From positions 111,689-175,688 of the forward strand of contig NZ_PTQW01000005.1 of NCBI RefSeq assembly GCF_004343725.1: a stretch of DNA of 64,000 nt, given 5' to 3'. Source of the DNA: Treponema sp. J25 (GTDB lineage Bacteria; Spirochaetota; Spirochaetia; Treponematales; Breznakiellaceae). Of the stretch, positions 27,579-36,445 are shown piece by piece. The position numbers and the translations under genes are program-made. Below the pieces are notes generated by a model that worked only from the letters and a program-made list of their open reading frames with translations, was not told where the DNA came from and made no database searches. Position 1 is the first letter of the stretch. Each line of letters starts with the position of its first letter.

Positions 27579-28889
27579 ATGAAACACCTAAAGAGTATAG
27601 TAAAAATTTTCGTGGTTCTGCTGGTGTGTGTGGGTATGCCCCTCGGGGCAGAAGGGAAACAGGAAGCGACCCCGCAGAAAAAAGTAACCCTTCGGCTTGC
27701 CTGGTGGGGGAACCCTACCCGGGATGAGCGAACGTTAAAAGTGGTAGAAATGTATATGGCCCAGAATCCCCATGTGGTCATTCAAACTGAAACTACCGGC
27801 TGGGCGGGATACTGGGATAAACTCGCAAGCCAGGCCGCGGCAAATGATTTACCGGACATCATCCAGATGGACTATGCTTATATTACCCAATACGCTCAGA
27901 AGAATCTTCTTGCGGATCTCACCCCGGCGGTAAATGCGGGACTTATCAACCTGAAAGGGGTGGATGACAACTTCATTGTGGGTGGAAAGGTCCAAGGAAA
28001 AATCTATGGGATTAGCCTGGGAACGAATGCATGGTGTATTCTGTATGATCCGGCGATTCTTAAGAAAGCGGGTATTGATACCATAAAGCCTACCTGGACA
28101 TTGGAAGATTATGAAAAAATCGCAAACCAGGTATATAAAGCTACTGGGGTAAAGACGCCTCCCTTCTCTACGACGGATCCTAAACAGGCCTTTGATAATA
28201 TGCTTCGGCAAACGGGAGATTCCTTCTTTGACCGAGCTACCGGCGCTTCCCTTGGTTTTACCAAACCGGATCTTCTTATTCAATTTTATGAGATTCAGCT
28301 CAGACTTCTTAAGAGTGGCGCCCTGGTTTCTCCTGATGAAGCCTTTATTACCGTGACTCCTCAGGAAAGTGGCTTCGCAAAAGGAACCCAATGGTTTGTG
28401 GATTTGTGGAGTAACCAGGTGATTGCCACAGCAAGCGCTGCCAATCGACCGGTTGAGATTGCCCTTGCGCCGCGGATTGCCAATTCTAAACGGCCGGGAA
28501 CCTATTTTAAACCTTCTATGTTCTTCTCAGTCTCAAATAATTCCAAAAATAAAGAAGAGGCTGCAAAATTCATCAATTTCTTTGTGACTAATATTGAAGC
28601 GAATAAGGTATTACTTGCTGAACGGGGTATTCCTATTATACCAGCCGTTCGAGAGGAACTTAAGAAAGTGGTAGATCCCTTGAATAAACAGGTGTTTGAA
28701 TATATCGAACTGGTGGGGAAAGGTAATAACAGTCCTCTAGATCCCGCAGATCCTCCCGGGGCAGGAGAGGTCCTTAAGATCTTCCGTTCTGTGGATCAAG
28801 AAGTACTGTATGGGATTCTTGATCCCAAGGCAGGGGCCGAAAAATTCATGAAACAGGCAAATGAAATTCTTGCAAAAAACAAAAAATAA
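27579..28889 (+). CDS. Sugar ABC transporter substrate-binding protein
   Basis: Extracellular solute-binding protein family 1, about 436 residues. The signal peptide runs to about residue 25 (ending MPLGAEGKQE, no lipobox). The body shows RLAWWGNPTRDERTLKV, a hallmark opening of oligosaccharide binders, then GYWDKLASQAAANDLPDIIQM and AAKFINFFVTN near the end. ATG 27579 follows AAGGGAGG; the frame is open to 27333 within the regulator gene, but those residues are out of character. A terminator follows directly, so it should be expressed above the permeases. The neighbouring GH105 suggests an unsaturated galacturonyl- or rhamnogalacturonyl-oligosaccharide ligand. Confidence 0.93.
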   Translation: MKHLKSIVKIFVVLLVCVGMPLGAEGKQEATPQKKVTLRLAWWGNPTRDERTLKVVEMYMAQNPHVVIQTETTGWAGYWDKLASQAAANDLPDIIQMDYAYITQYAQKNLLADLTPAVNAGLINLKGVDDNFIVGGKVQGKIYGISLGTNAWCILYDPAILKKAGIDTIKPTWTLEDYEKIANQVYKATGVKTPPFSTTDPKQAFDNMLRQTGDSFFDRATGASLGFTKPDLLIQFYEIQLRLLKSGALVSPDEAFITVTPQESGFAKGTQWFVDLWSNQVIATASAANRPVEIALAPRIANSKRPGTYFKPSMFFSVSNNSKNKEEAAKFINFFVTNIEANKVLLAERGIPIIPAVREELKKVVDPLNKQVFEYIELVGKGNNSPLDPADPPGAGEVLKIFRSVDQEVLYGILDPKAGAEKFMKQANEILAKNKK

Positions 28890-28970
28890 CAAAAAGTGTT
28901 TTCTATGAGTATCTGGTTTTGAGCACGGAACCAGTAGTTTTTAGAATAGATACATCAGAATAAATACAGA

Positions 28971-29000
28971 AAAGGCTCCGAATGCGGTTCGGAGCCTTTT
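28971..29000 (+). terminator. Rho-independent terminator after the binding-protein gene
   Basis: A 12-bp perfect stem (AAAGGCTCCGAA, 28971-28982, pairing with 28988-28999), a 5-nt loop and a short T-run end. It sits between the solute-binding protein and its permeases, so it probably acts as a partial terminator that lowers permease expression. Confidence 0.85.
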
Positions 29001-29052
29001 GTTGAAGAAGTCAGGCTCTTAGTCCTGGTCATAGTATTGCAAAGGATGGAAT

Positions 29053-29958
29053 ATGGCTTTTCGTTCGGGAATAACTACTCGGGATACACTGGCTGGCTAT
29101 GCCTTTATTAGTCCCTGGCTCATAGGTTTTTTTGTGTTTACCCTGTATCCCATTGTGGCCTCGTTATATTTTTCGTTTACTGATTATGATCTTTTATCTC
29201 CTCCTGTTTTTGCAGGATTTTCTAATTTTAGAAGGCTCGTACAGGATGACCTGTTCTGGAAATCCCTCCAAGTGACTTTTCATTATGCCTTTGTATCGGT
29301 GCCTTTGCGGATCATTTTTGCGCTGGCTATTGCCATGGTATTCACCAGGAAAACCGTGTTGGTAGGATTGTACCGGGCAGTCTACTATATCCCTTCAATT
29401 ATCGGTGGCAGTGTGGCGGTGGCGGTGATGTGGCGTCGGATTTTTATGAAGGATGGAATTATCAACCTTATTTTGAATAGCATTGGTATCCGTTCCGATA
29501 TTTCCTGGATTGGTAACCCAAAGACAGCTATCTGGACGTTAATACTCCTTGCGGTATGGCAATTTGGATCTTCCATGTTGATTTTTCTTGCGGGGCTTAA
29601 ACAGATTCCCACAAGTTACTATGAAGCAGCCCATATCGATGGGGCCAATGGATTCCAGCGCTTTTTTCATATTACGTTACCCCAGCTTACGCCACTTATT
29701 TTTTTCAATTTGATTATGCAACTGATTAATGGTTTTACCGTTTTTACTCAGGCCTATATCGTAACGGGACCCGCGGGAGATCCCATGAATAGTACGCTTG
29801 TGTATGCTTTGCAATTATATAAAAAAGGCTTCGAATACTATCAGATGGGCTATGCTTCGGCGATGGCATGGGTTCTGTTGCTTATTATAGCATTTTTTAC
29901 AGCCCTTTTATTTAAATCATCCTATTTCTGGGTATACTACGAATCCCGGGAGGACTAA
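29053..29958 (+). CDS. Sugar ABC transporter permease (MalF-type)
   Basis: CUT1 membrane subunit of 301 residues with six hydrophobic helices. It opens LAGYAFISPWLIGFFVFTLYP; the EAA loop is YYEAAHIDGANGFQRFFHITLPQ. AAAGGATG precedes the ATG. The MalG-type partner starts 3 bp after its stop. Substrate as for the preceding binding protein. Confidence 0.93.
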   Translation: MAFRSGITTRDTLAGYAFISPWLIGFFVFTLYPIVASLYFSFTDYDLLSPPVFAGFSNFRRLVQDDLFWKSLQVTFHYAFVSVPLRIIFALAIAMVFTRKTVLVGLYRAVYYIPSIIGGSVAVAVMWRRIFMKDGIINLILNSIGIRSDISWIGNPKTAIWTLILLAVWQFGSSMLIFLAGLKQIPTSYYEAAHIDGANGFQRFFHITLPQLTPLIFFNLIMQLINGFTVFTQAYIVTGPAGDPMNSTLVYALQLYKKGFEYYQMGYASAMAWVLLLIIAFFTALLFKSSYFWVYYESRED

Positions 29959-29961
29959 TTT

Positions 29962-30804
29962 ATGCGCAGTAGATATCAGAACATCAAGAATGTGCTTTAC
30001 CACACCTTTGTTATCCTCTTTGGCTATGTGATGGTGTATCCCGTCCTCTGGATGATTGCAAGTTCCCTTAAACCAAATACTGAAGTTTTTTCAGATTACT
30101 CGCTTATTCCTTCCTCGATAGATGTTTCTAGTTATTTCCGGGGCTGGAAAGGAGTAGGGGGTGTTACTTTTACTACCTTTTTCCGAAATTCCTTTTTTTA
30201 CTCTATTCTTGCTACTATTGGGGTGGTCCTTTCCTCGGCCTTTGTGGCGTATGGTTTTGCCCGTATTCGATTCTGGGGAAAGAAATTCTGGTTTTCCTGT
30301 ATGCTCCTGACGATGATGCTTCCTTATCAAATTGTTATGATACCCCAGTATATTCTTTTCTTTAAGCTTCGCTGGGTAAACACCTTCGCTCCTCTGATTG
30401 TCCCTACTTTTTTTGGGCAGGCCTTCTTTATCTTTTTGATGGTTCAATTTATCCGGGGACTGCCGGTAGAATTAGACGAGTCGGCAAAAATAGATGGCTG
30501 TGGTAGATTACGGGTTTTTCTTCATATTATTTTTCCTCTTTTAACGCCAGCTATTATTACGAGTGTGATTTTTCAATTTTATTGGAAATGGGATGATTTT
30601 TTAGGGCCCCTTCTATATCTGAACCGGCCGGATCATTACACGGTTTCATTGGCCCTCCGCATGTTTTCGGATCCTACCACTACTACCGATTGGTCTGCCC
30701 TTTTTGCAATGGGGAGTCTTTCTCTTGTTCCTATTTTTGTGATTTTTGTGTTTTTCCAGCGATACCTTGTAGAAGGAATCAGTACATCGGGTCTTAAGGC
30801 CTAA
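29962..30804 (+). CDS. Sugar ABC transporter permease (MalG-type)
   Basis: Second CUT1 membrane subunit, 280 residues. It opens YHTFVILFGYVMVYPVLWMI with the group-typical SSLKPNTEVF next. The EAA loop is ELDESAKIDGCGRLRVFLHI, and it ends with RYLVEGISTSGLKA, the usual MalG-type C-terminus. No ATPase gene is linked. It lies 14 bp before the GH105 gene in the same transcript. Confidence 0.93.
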   Translation: MRSRYQNIKNVLYHTFVILFGYVMVYPVLWMIASSLKPNTEVFSDYSLIPSSIDVSSYFRGWKGVGGVTFTTFFRNSFFYSILATIGVVLSSAFVAYGFARIRFWGKKFWFSCMLLTMMLPYQIVMIPQYILFFKLRWVNTFAPLIVPTFFGQAFFIFLMVQFIRGLPVELDESAKIDGCGRLRVFLHIIFPLLTPAIITSVIFQFYWKWDDFLGPLLYLNRPDHYTVSLALRMFSDPTTTTDWSALFAMGSLSLVPIFVIFVFFQRYLVEGISTSGLKA

Positions 30805-30818
30805 AAAAGGATGTCTTT

Positions 30819-31853
30819 ATGAAAGAAAACAACATTACCAAAGAATTGATATTTGAATATATTGATCGAATAGTCGATCGTACCTTCGCCATTGATTTTA
30901 CCTGGGATTGGCCTGCAGGGGTGGCTTTTCACGGGGTATGTAAGGCCTGGGAAGCAACTGGCAAGGAGTCTTATTTAGAGCGGCTTGAACAGTGGGTTGC
31001 AACGTATCGAAGGGTAGGGCTTCCTCCTTTTACGGTGAATGCCTGCGCCATGGGGCATACTCTGCTTACCCTGTACGAAGGGACAGGGAAGCAGGAATAT
31101 CTAGACCTGGCGGTAGAAAAAGCAACCTATCTTCACGAACGGGCTGTCCGGTTTGGGGATAAGGTTTTCCAGCATACGGTTTCTACAAAAAACGATTTTC
31201 CCGAGCAGGCCTGGGTAGACACTCTGTTTATGGCTGCCTATTTCCTTTTACGGATGGGTAGAAAACTGGATAACAAAGCCTGGGTGGAGGATGCCCTTCA
31301 CCAATACTACTGGCATGAAGAATTGCTGCAGGACGAACGGACAAATCTATTTTATCATGGCTGGGACAACATTCATAAAAACCATATGTCAAGTGTTTTT
31401 TGGGCCCGGGGTAATGCCTGGGCTGCGTTAACCATGGCGGAGGCCCTGAAACTTATCGATTATACCTATCCGATGTTCATGCAAATCGATGGGGCCCTGC
31501 GAGATCAACTCAGTGCCTTGGTACGGCTCCAATCAGAAAGCGGATTGTGGCATACGGTCCTCACCGATCCAACTTCCTATGAGGAAGTCTCCGCTTCTAG
31601 TGGTATCGGGGCTGCCCTTATTCGGTACGGTCATCCTCTCCACCGGGCATATGTGGATCGAGCTCTCCATGGTGTTCTTGCTCACATCGATGAGGATGGT
31701 TCGGTACGAGATGTCTCGGCGGGTACTGCAGTCATGGCCGATGCAGAAGCCTACAAGCAGGTCCCTAAAAAACGGGTCCAGGGCTGGGGACAAGGGCTTG
31801 CCCTTGTGTTTTTGTCGTATTATGGAATTCACTGTATGCAACCAGAGGAATGA
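30819..31853 (+). CDS. GH105 unsaturated uronyl/rhamnogalacturonyl hydrolase (copy 2)
   Basis: A 344-residue (alpha/alpha)6-barrel enzyme without signal peptide, last gene of the plus-strand operon. The presumed catalytic Asp lies in EQAWVDTLFMAAYFLL; FWARGNAWAALTMAEAL corresponds to the WGRAxGW segment. The first Asp motif seen in the other two copies is replaced here by FTVNACAMGH, so this copy belongs to a distinct branch and its substrate may differ (other GH88/GH105 subgroups act on ulvan or unsaturated glucuronides). It opens with KENNITKELIFEYIDRIVDR. The operon context supports cleavage of an imported unsaturated oligosaccharide. Confidence 0.82.
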   Translation: MKENNITKELIFEYIDRIVDRTFAIDFTWDWPAGVAFHGVCKAWEATGKESYLERLEQWVATYRRVGLPPFTVNACAMGHTLLTLYEGTGKQEYLDLAVEKATYLHERAVRFGDKVFQHTVSTKNDFPEQAWVDTLFMAAYFLLRMGRKLDNKAWVEDALHQYYWHEELLQDERTNLFYHGWDNIHKNHMSSVFWARGNAWAALTMAEALKLIDYTYPMFMQIDGALRDQLSALVRLQSESGLWHTVLTDPTSYEEVSASSGIGAALIRYGHPLHRAYVDRALHGVLAHIDEDGSVRDVSAGTAVMADAEAYKQVPKKRVQGWGQGLALVFLSYYGIHCMQPEE

Positions 31854-32160
31854 TTCTTAGATGTACCAAAGGAGGATAGGCCGTTCGGTTATCCTTGCGT
31901 CGGTATCTTCTGTTATTTAAGGGGGTCGGGTCTGGAAGCCGGCCCCTCACCGAGTTAGATGAGGGCCGCTGGCCCTTGGGCTTTTGCAGCCCTCCTCGCT
32001 GGCGGATACTTACACCCTTTAGGGATTGGGGGTCTTCTTAAGGACGCGGCTCTCCCTCAGCCTTTTAATGAAGGAAGGCCCCGTCCTGGTATCTGGGCCT
32101 TTGGGACTCTTTTCGGTTCCCTCCGTCCTCTAAAGAGTGGCCGCTCCTTCAAAAAATATC
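31854..32160. other. GC-rich, hairpin-rich intergenic region
   Basis: Between convergent genes. Several short inverted repeats are visible (GGCCGCTGGCC near 31965-31975; GGGCTTTTGCAGCCC at about 31979-31993; CCTC/GAGG flanking 31946-31964). None is followed by a clear T-run. The only reading frames are short, lack a ribosome-binding site and encode biased, repeat-like residues. No gene is called; a small RNA or decayed coding sequence is possible. Confidence 0.3.
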
Positions 32161-32931
32161 TCAGGGCATAGTCCCAATTTCAGTGATGCAACAATCTTCC
32201 CACTTAGAACCGGGGTAGACGCTTACAATCTGGATGGCCACAAGCCAATAGGGTTTCCAGTGTTTGGGATCCAATCCCTCTGTTTTGGTCTTAGGAACAG
32301 AGGCCGGTATGGGCGGTACGGGAAGGGGTTGCCATCCCATGGTATCCTTAAGTTCTACCTCGTGGACTGCGTAGACTTTTATGTTTTTTAAATACCCCGG
32401 GTCTCCAATAACATTCTCTTCCGCTGCCATCAGCCATACCTTTACCTGTCGGGGCCGGGCATTTTTCTGGTACAGGTCTTTGTTTTTCTGAAATCCTATC
32501 CTGATACCCAGTTTCTTAAGGTCATCCCCAACCGCAGCGATTACTACTTCCCCTATGCCAGGGCCCTCTACCCCCTCTACCCAACAGGTATCCGCAAGAT
32601 TATCCTTCAATCTTCGTGGGCCGTACATACTTGCCCATCTAACGAAGGATATCTGATATTCATATAGGACCTCTGGTTCTAGTTCCTGGCCTGCGGGGGC
32701 TTTGGGTTTTTCCGGCGGTTTACCCTCTGGTTTTAGGAAGGATGATGCCCACTGGTCCTCGGGTTTTCCCAATTCATCCTCCAGCATGGGAATAACATAC
32801 CCCAGGCTGATGTTTCTCAGGTCGGGGTTCCCATAGGTGACGGGGGGATAGAGGGGATTCATCTGTCCCCATACGCCGCACAGGGCGGCCCCCCAGACTA
32901 GTCCCAGCGTAAAAAGCACTTTTTTATACAT
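32161..32931 (-). CDS. Secreted protein with NADase-type glycan-binding (discoidin-like) domain
   Basis: A 256-residue exported protein. The signal peptide (1 to about 23) ends ALCGVWGQ. A discoidin-like domain follows: DQWASSFLKPEG, then SMYGPRRLKDNLADTCWVEG with GVEGPGIGEVVIAAVG, a pattern I recognise from small 'NADase-type glycan-binding domain' proteins frequent in treponemes. It ends with a CC pair near the C-terminus. The start ATG 32931 follows AAGGAGG. It is monocistronic on the minus strand, divergent from the second kinase gene. It probably binds a glycan or cell-surface component; no enzymatic part is visible. Confidence 0.65.
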   Translation of the reverse strand: MYKKVLFTLGLVWGAALCGVWGQMNPLYPPVTYGNPDLRNISLGYVIPMLEDELGKPEDQWASSFLKPEGKPPEKPKAPAGQELEPEVLYEYQISFVRWASMYGPRRLKDNLADTCWVEGVEGPGIGEVVIAAVGDDLKKLGIRIGFQKNKDLYQKNARPRQVKVWLMAAEENVIGDPGYLKNIKVYAVHEVELKDTMGWQPLPVPPIPASVPKTKTEGLDPKHWKPYWLVAIQIVSVYPGSKWEDCCITEIGTMP

Positions 32932-33228
32932 TGCTCTCTACCTCCTTTTTATGTTGTAGGGGACGTATAGCAAGGAACCCACTTAGTTTTCAAAGCTGTA
33001 ACACGTTGGGGGTGATTTCACAATAGAGGGCCCCTTTTGGGATAGAATATAAAACACTATCAGTGAAATTTCAAAACAAAAATCACTAATATTTCATTTT
33101 ACATTTGGCTATATCGAGTGGTGCGAACCGGGGAAAAGGGGATAGCATCGATCCTATCGACGCTTTTATGCACAGATTTGTGGATTTGTGCAAAGCGAGG
33201 GGAAGAAGAACCATGGTATACTATGGGT
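32932..33228. other. Divergent promoter region before the second kinase gene
   Basis: Non-coding. It contains an imperfect inverted repeat around 33062-33087 (AGTGA ... TCACT with AT-rich arms) and a TGG-TATACT extended -10 (33214-33222) directly ahead of the kinase start. An open frame covers part of it from a GTG at 33118, but the residues are not kinase-like. Confidence 0.35.
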
Positions 33229-35139
33229 ATGCTCAGGATGGAGAGTTCCATTCGGAATCGTCTTTTGTTTTTTTTCTTTGCCCTCCTCCTCTTACCGGTC
33301 CTTACCCTGGGACTCATCGGCCCCACCGTGTATTCCCGGACCATGGAAGAGCAGATTGTGGCCCACACCCTCAGGATGATTGCCCAGGTAGATAAAAACC
33401 TGGAGTACCTTATTGTGTACATCGAAAAGCTATCCCGGCTTCTCGAAACCCTGCCGGAGATTCAAGCCTTTTTTATGGGAACGCCGGAAGGGATGTCTGG
33501 TGAAAGCCCCGGGGTGACGCCGGAAGGGATGTCTGGTGAAAGCCCCGGGGTGACGCCGGAAGGGAGTGCTGGGTCTGAAAAGTCCGGCGGGACATCCTCA
33601 TATAGGGGCCCCTCTTTTCTCGGGGGGGCTACGAGGGCTGAAGAGCGGGCACTGCTCTATATGGAAGACTTCCGTAAGACCCATCGGGAAATCGCCGGTA
33701 TCATGCTGATTGCGGCGGATGATCGGATCCTTACTTCCCATTATGCTCGGATAAATCGGGACCCCCTGACCCTGGAAAACTGGTATTTAAAAGGGGCGAA
33801 TTCAACGAGGGGAATCGCCATTATCCCCCGTCCTATTGGGCGAAACATTCGCAGCCTCTTTGGATTCGGGGCCGACGACGTGGTTTCCCTGGTACGGCCG
33901 GTATGGGACCCCCGGAGTCCCCGGCATCTTCTGGGCGTTATTTTGATTGATATTCAGCTTGAGTATATTCAGGAACTCCTGGCCGATTCGTCCCTGGGGC
34001 GTGATGGGTATCTGTATATTTCTGATCAGAATGGGGAACTGGTGTTTGCCCCCCTTACTACCTCCGTCTATCGAATTGCACCCCGGAAGTTAGAGGGTGA
34101 TTCGGGACGCCTCTTCCGCCGTTTTGGACAAGAAGAGTTTCAGATCCTCTTTAAGCGATCCTCCTACACCGGCTGGGTCACGGCGGGGGTTTTTTCCATG
34201 CAGAGTGCCCTTCGGGAAGTATCCCTGATTAAATGGTTTGTGGTGGTGGTGGGAAGCATCACGATTTTTTTGGCCATCATCCTTTCCCTCTTTTTCTCCG
34301 CCTCTATCGCCCGGCCTATCGAACAGTTGCGGAGCCTGATGAAACAGGTGGAAACGGGGGACTTTTCCATCCGCTTTACCGGGGCGCAACACGATGAAAT
34401 TGGGCAACTGGGGCATTCATTCAATAAAATGATAGAAGAGATCCACCACCTTATTCAGCAGGTGTACGAAGAACAGCGGTTGAAGCGGGAAATAGAACTG
34501 CGGGTGTTGCAGGAACAGATAAAGCCCCATTTTTTGTATAATACCCTGGATACGATCCAATGGATGGCCCAGGAAAAGGGCGCCACCGATATCGTGCATA
34601 TGGTGTCAGCCCTGACTCGCCTGTTCCGGGTGGGGTTGTCCCGGGGAGACGAAATGGTCCGTCTTTCCGAAGAAATCCGTCATGTGGAAAGTTACCTGTA
34701 TATTCAAAAAATCCGGTATGAAGACAAATTTGACTATTCTATAGAAATCCAGGAAGGGCTTGATAATTATCGGGTGCTCAAGGTGATTCTTCAGCCCCTG
34801 GTGGAAAATGCAATTTACCACGGGATAAAAGAACGGCGGGGCAGGGGCCATATTTCAATCTCGGTTCGCCTTGAAGGGGCAGATCTCCTTTTTATTGTGG
34901 AAGATGATGGTATCGGTATCCCTGAAGAACGGCTCCGTCAATTGGAAGAAGAACTGGAAGGAACTCCCCGAACCGCCCATGAGGGGGCGGTCGGTGCCTT
35001 CTCCCCCATGGGCTTTGGGGCCCGCAACGTGCACGAGCGGATTCGTCTTGCCTATGGGGAACCCTACGGCCTTCGTTTCTCGAGCATGTACGGAAAAGGA
35101 ACGGTAGTAACGGTCCGCCATCCGGCGGTGGAGGGATGA
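33229..35139 (+). CDS. Sensor histidine kinase, YesM/LytS type (second)
   Basis: Membrane sensor of about 636 residues: TM1 at about 12-32 (LLFFFFALLLLPVLTLGLI), an extracytoplasmic domain of about 250 residues carrying a 12-residue tandem repeat, TM2 at about 345-365 (WFVVVVGSITIFLAIILSLFF), HAMP, then the phospho-His region IKPHFLYNTLDTIQW and ATPase motifs LQPLVENAIYHGIKE and VEDDGIGIP. The start is a choice between ATGs at 33223, 33229 and 33238; a TGG-TATACT element ends at 33222 and no ribosome-binding site is visible, so 33229 would give a leaderless mRNA. It lies 1 bp before its response regulator. Probable partner sensor: the tandem binding protein two genes on. Confidence 0.9.
   Translation: MLRMESSIRNRLLFFFFALLLLPVLTLGLIGPTVYSRTMEEQIVAHTLRMIAQVDKNLEYLIVYIEKLSRLLETLPEIQAFFMGTPEGMSGESPGVTPEGMSGESPGVTPEGSAGSEKSGGTSSYRGPSFLGGATRAEERALLYMEDFRKTHREIAGIMLIAADDRILTSHYARINRDPLTLENWYLKGANSTRGIAIIPRPIGRNIRSLFGFGADDVVSLVRPVWDPRSPRHLLGVILIDIQLEYIQELLADSSLGRDGYLYISDQNGELVFAPLTTSVYRIAPRKLEGDSGRLFRRFGQEEFQILFKRSSYTGWVTAGVFSMQSALREVSLIKWFVVVVGSITIFLAIILSLFFSASIARPIEQLRSLMKQVETGDFSIRFTGAQHDEIGQLGHSFNKMIEEIHHLIQQVYEEQRLKREIELRVLQEQIKPHFLYNTLDTIQWMAQEKGATDIVHMVSALTRLFRVGLSRGDEMVRLSEEIRHVESYLYIQKIRYEDKFDYSIEIQEGLDNYRVLKVILQPLVENAIYHGIKERRGRGHISISVRLEGADLLFIVEDDGIGIPEERLRQLEEELEGTPRTAHEGAVGAFSPMGFGARNVHERIRLAYGEPYGLRFSSMYGKGTVVTVRHPAVEG
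33481..33565 (+). repeat. 36-bp in-frame tandem repeat in the kinase sensor domain
   Basis: Two identical 36-bp units (33481-33516 and 33517-33552) and a 13-bp start of a third encode TPEGMSGESPGV twice and then TPEG. The insert is Gly/Pro/Ser/Glu-rich and probably a surface loop whose length could vary by slippage while keeping frame. Confidence 0.9.
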
Positions 35140-35140
35140 T

Positions 35141-36445
35141 ATGTGGAAAGTGCTTATCGCCGATGATGAACCAAAAATCCGGCGGGGGCTCCGGTCCCTT
35201 TTAGAAAAACTGGATAGCAGCCTTGAAGTAGTGGCAGAAGCGGAAGATGGGGAGGCCGCCTATGAACTTGCCCTGACAACGAATCCGGACATCCTTTTTA
35301 TCGATATTCGTATGCCCTTTATGGACGGACTCGAGCTTATCCAGCGGCTCAGCGAATACTCGAACCAATGGATTATCATCATTGTGACGGGCCATGATGA
35401 GTTTGACTATGCTCGACGAGCCATCTCCCTCCAGGTCTTTGAGTACCTCCTTAAGCCGGTTGACCCGGAGGTGTTAAAAAAGACCCTCGACCTGGCAAAG
35501 CAGGAGCTTTCCCTGCGACGGGAAACGAATCGATATATTAGCTGGGCCCGTAATCAACTGGAGCAAAACAGGGACTCCCTTCGGGAAGCCTTTTTGCGGG
35601 ATCTTGTTGAAGGAAAGCTTTCCCGTACCGACGTAGGGGAGGGCTGCCGTTTCCTGGGCATTCAATTCCCTCAGCATCCGGTGATCCTGCTGGTGCAGGT
35701 GGAGGAGCGCATCATGAGTGTGGGTACCATCCAGATTGGATATCGCCGGTTGATGATGTATGCGGTCAAAGCCGTCGTGGAAGAGTTTTTGGGCAGGGGA
35801 GCCCTGGTATTTATTGATGGGCAGGAAAATGTGGTGGCCATTACCGAAGGCCCAGAGGAATCCCTTACGGCCCGCCTCCCGTCCTTAGAAGCGGCCATTT
35901 ACGAAGCAACCCATCAACGGCCGCTCCTGGTGCTGGTTTCCGGAAGCCCTCTGGAACGGAGCTTTCATAGTAACGGAAATGGTGCTTCTTCGGCCACCCT
36001 TCACGGAGAAGATACCTATCCCTATTCTCAGCTTCAAGAACTGTATGAAGAAGTCCAGGAAGAATTAGAAAAAAAACTTTCGACCCAGCCCCTGGTATTA
36101 CTGGCTCAAAATTATATCGAAAGAAATTATCCTTACCCCGAGCTTTCCCTGGAAGAAACGGCCCAGGAACTGGAGGTAAGCCCGGGCTACCTTTCCCGGC
36201 TTTTAAAGCGAGCCACGGGCTATTCCTTTGTGGAATATCTCTGTCGGGTTCGAATTAAGCATGCCCTCCAGCTTATGGAAAATCCGGCCCTCAAAATATA
36301 TGAAATAGCCGAACAGGTAGGTTACCGAAGTCAGCATTACTTTAGTCGGGCCTTTAAACAGGTGTTGGGTATTTCTCCTATTGAGTACAAGAACCGCGGT
36401 GGTTCTTCCCGTTCTGTGACTACAAAGGAGGAGCCTGAGGTATGA
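35141..36445 (+). CDS. Response regulator with AraC output, YesN type (second)
   Basis: 434 residues. The receiver domain has IADDEPK, acceptor Asp55 in LFIDIRMP and Lys in YLLKPVD; a shorter middle region follows than in the first YesN homologue. C-terminal AraC motifs are AQELEVSPGYLSRLLKRAT and IYEIAEQVGYRSQHYFSRAF. The kinase ribosome-binding site GGAGGG lies over the kinase stop. Its own stop overlaps the tandem binding-protein gene by 4 bp (ATGA), so kinase, regulator and binding protein form one coupled unit. Confidence 0.94.
   Translation: MWKVLIADDEPKIRRGLRSLLEKLDSSLEVVAEAEDGEAAYELALTTNPDILFIDIRMPFMDGLELIQRLSEYSNQWIIIIVTGHDEFDYARRAISLQVFEYLLKPVDPEVLKKTLDLAKQELSLRRETNRYISWARNQLEQNRDSLREAFLRDLVEGKLSRTDVGEGCRFLGIQFPQHPVILLVQVEERIMSVGTIQIGYRRLMMYAVKAVVEEFLGRGALVFIDGQENVVAITEGPEESLTARLPSLEAAIYEATHQRPLLVLVSGSPLERSFHSNGNGASSATLHGEDTYPYSQLQELYEEVQEELEKKLSTQPLVLLAQNYIERNYPYPELSLEETAQELEVSPGYLSRLLKRATGYSFVEYLCRVRIKHALQLMENPALKIYEIAEQVGYRSQHYFSRAFKQVLGISPIEYKNRGGSSRSVTTKEEPEV

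Noticed and set aside
31923..32000. tRNA-like folding in the GC-rich gap
   Set aside because: No T-loop GTTCRANNC with matching acceptor stem could be found; the inverted repeats are short and overlapping.
31959..32171. 70-codon plus-strand ORF in the GC-rich intergenic region
   Set aside because: No ribosome-binding site, biased composition, and its 3' end runs into the convergent secreted-protein gene.
33062..33087. TGAAATTTCA near the second kinase as a KdgR box
   Set aside because: The half-sites touch, with no 5-bp spacer, unlike the two good boxes at 55268 and 55491.
33118..33228. GTG-initiated N-terminal extension of the second kinase
   Set aside because: The added residues are not signal- or membrane-like, and a TGG-TATACT promoter element lies inside the stretch.
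33481..33565. Repeat array as CRISPR
   Set aside because: Units are contiguous, without spacers, and in frame within a coding sequence.
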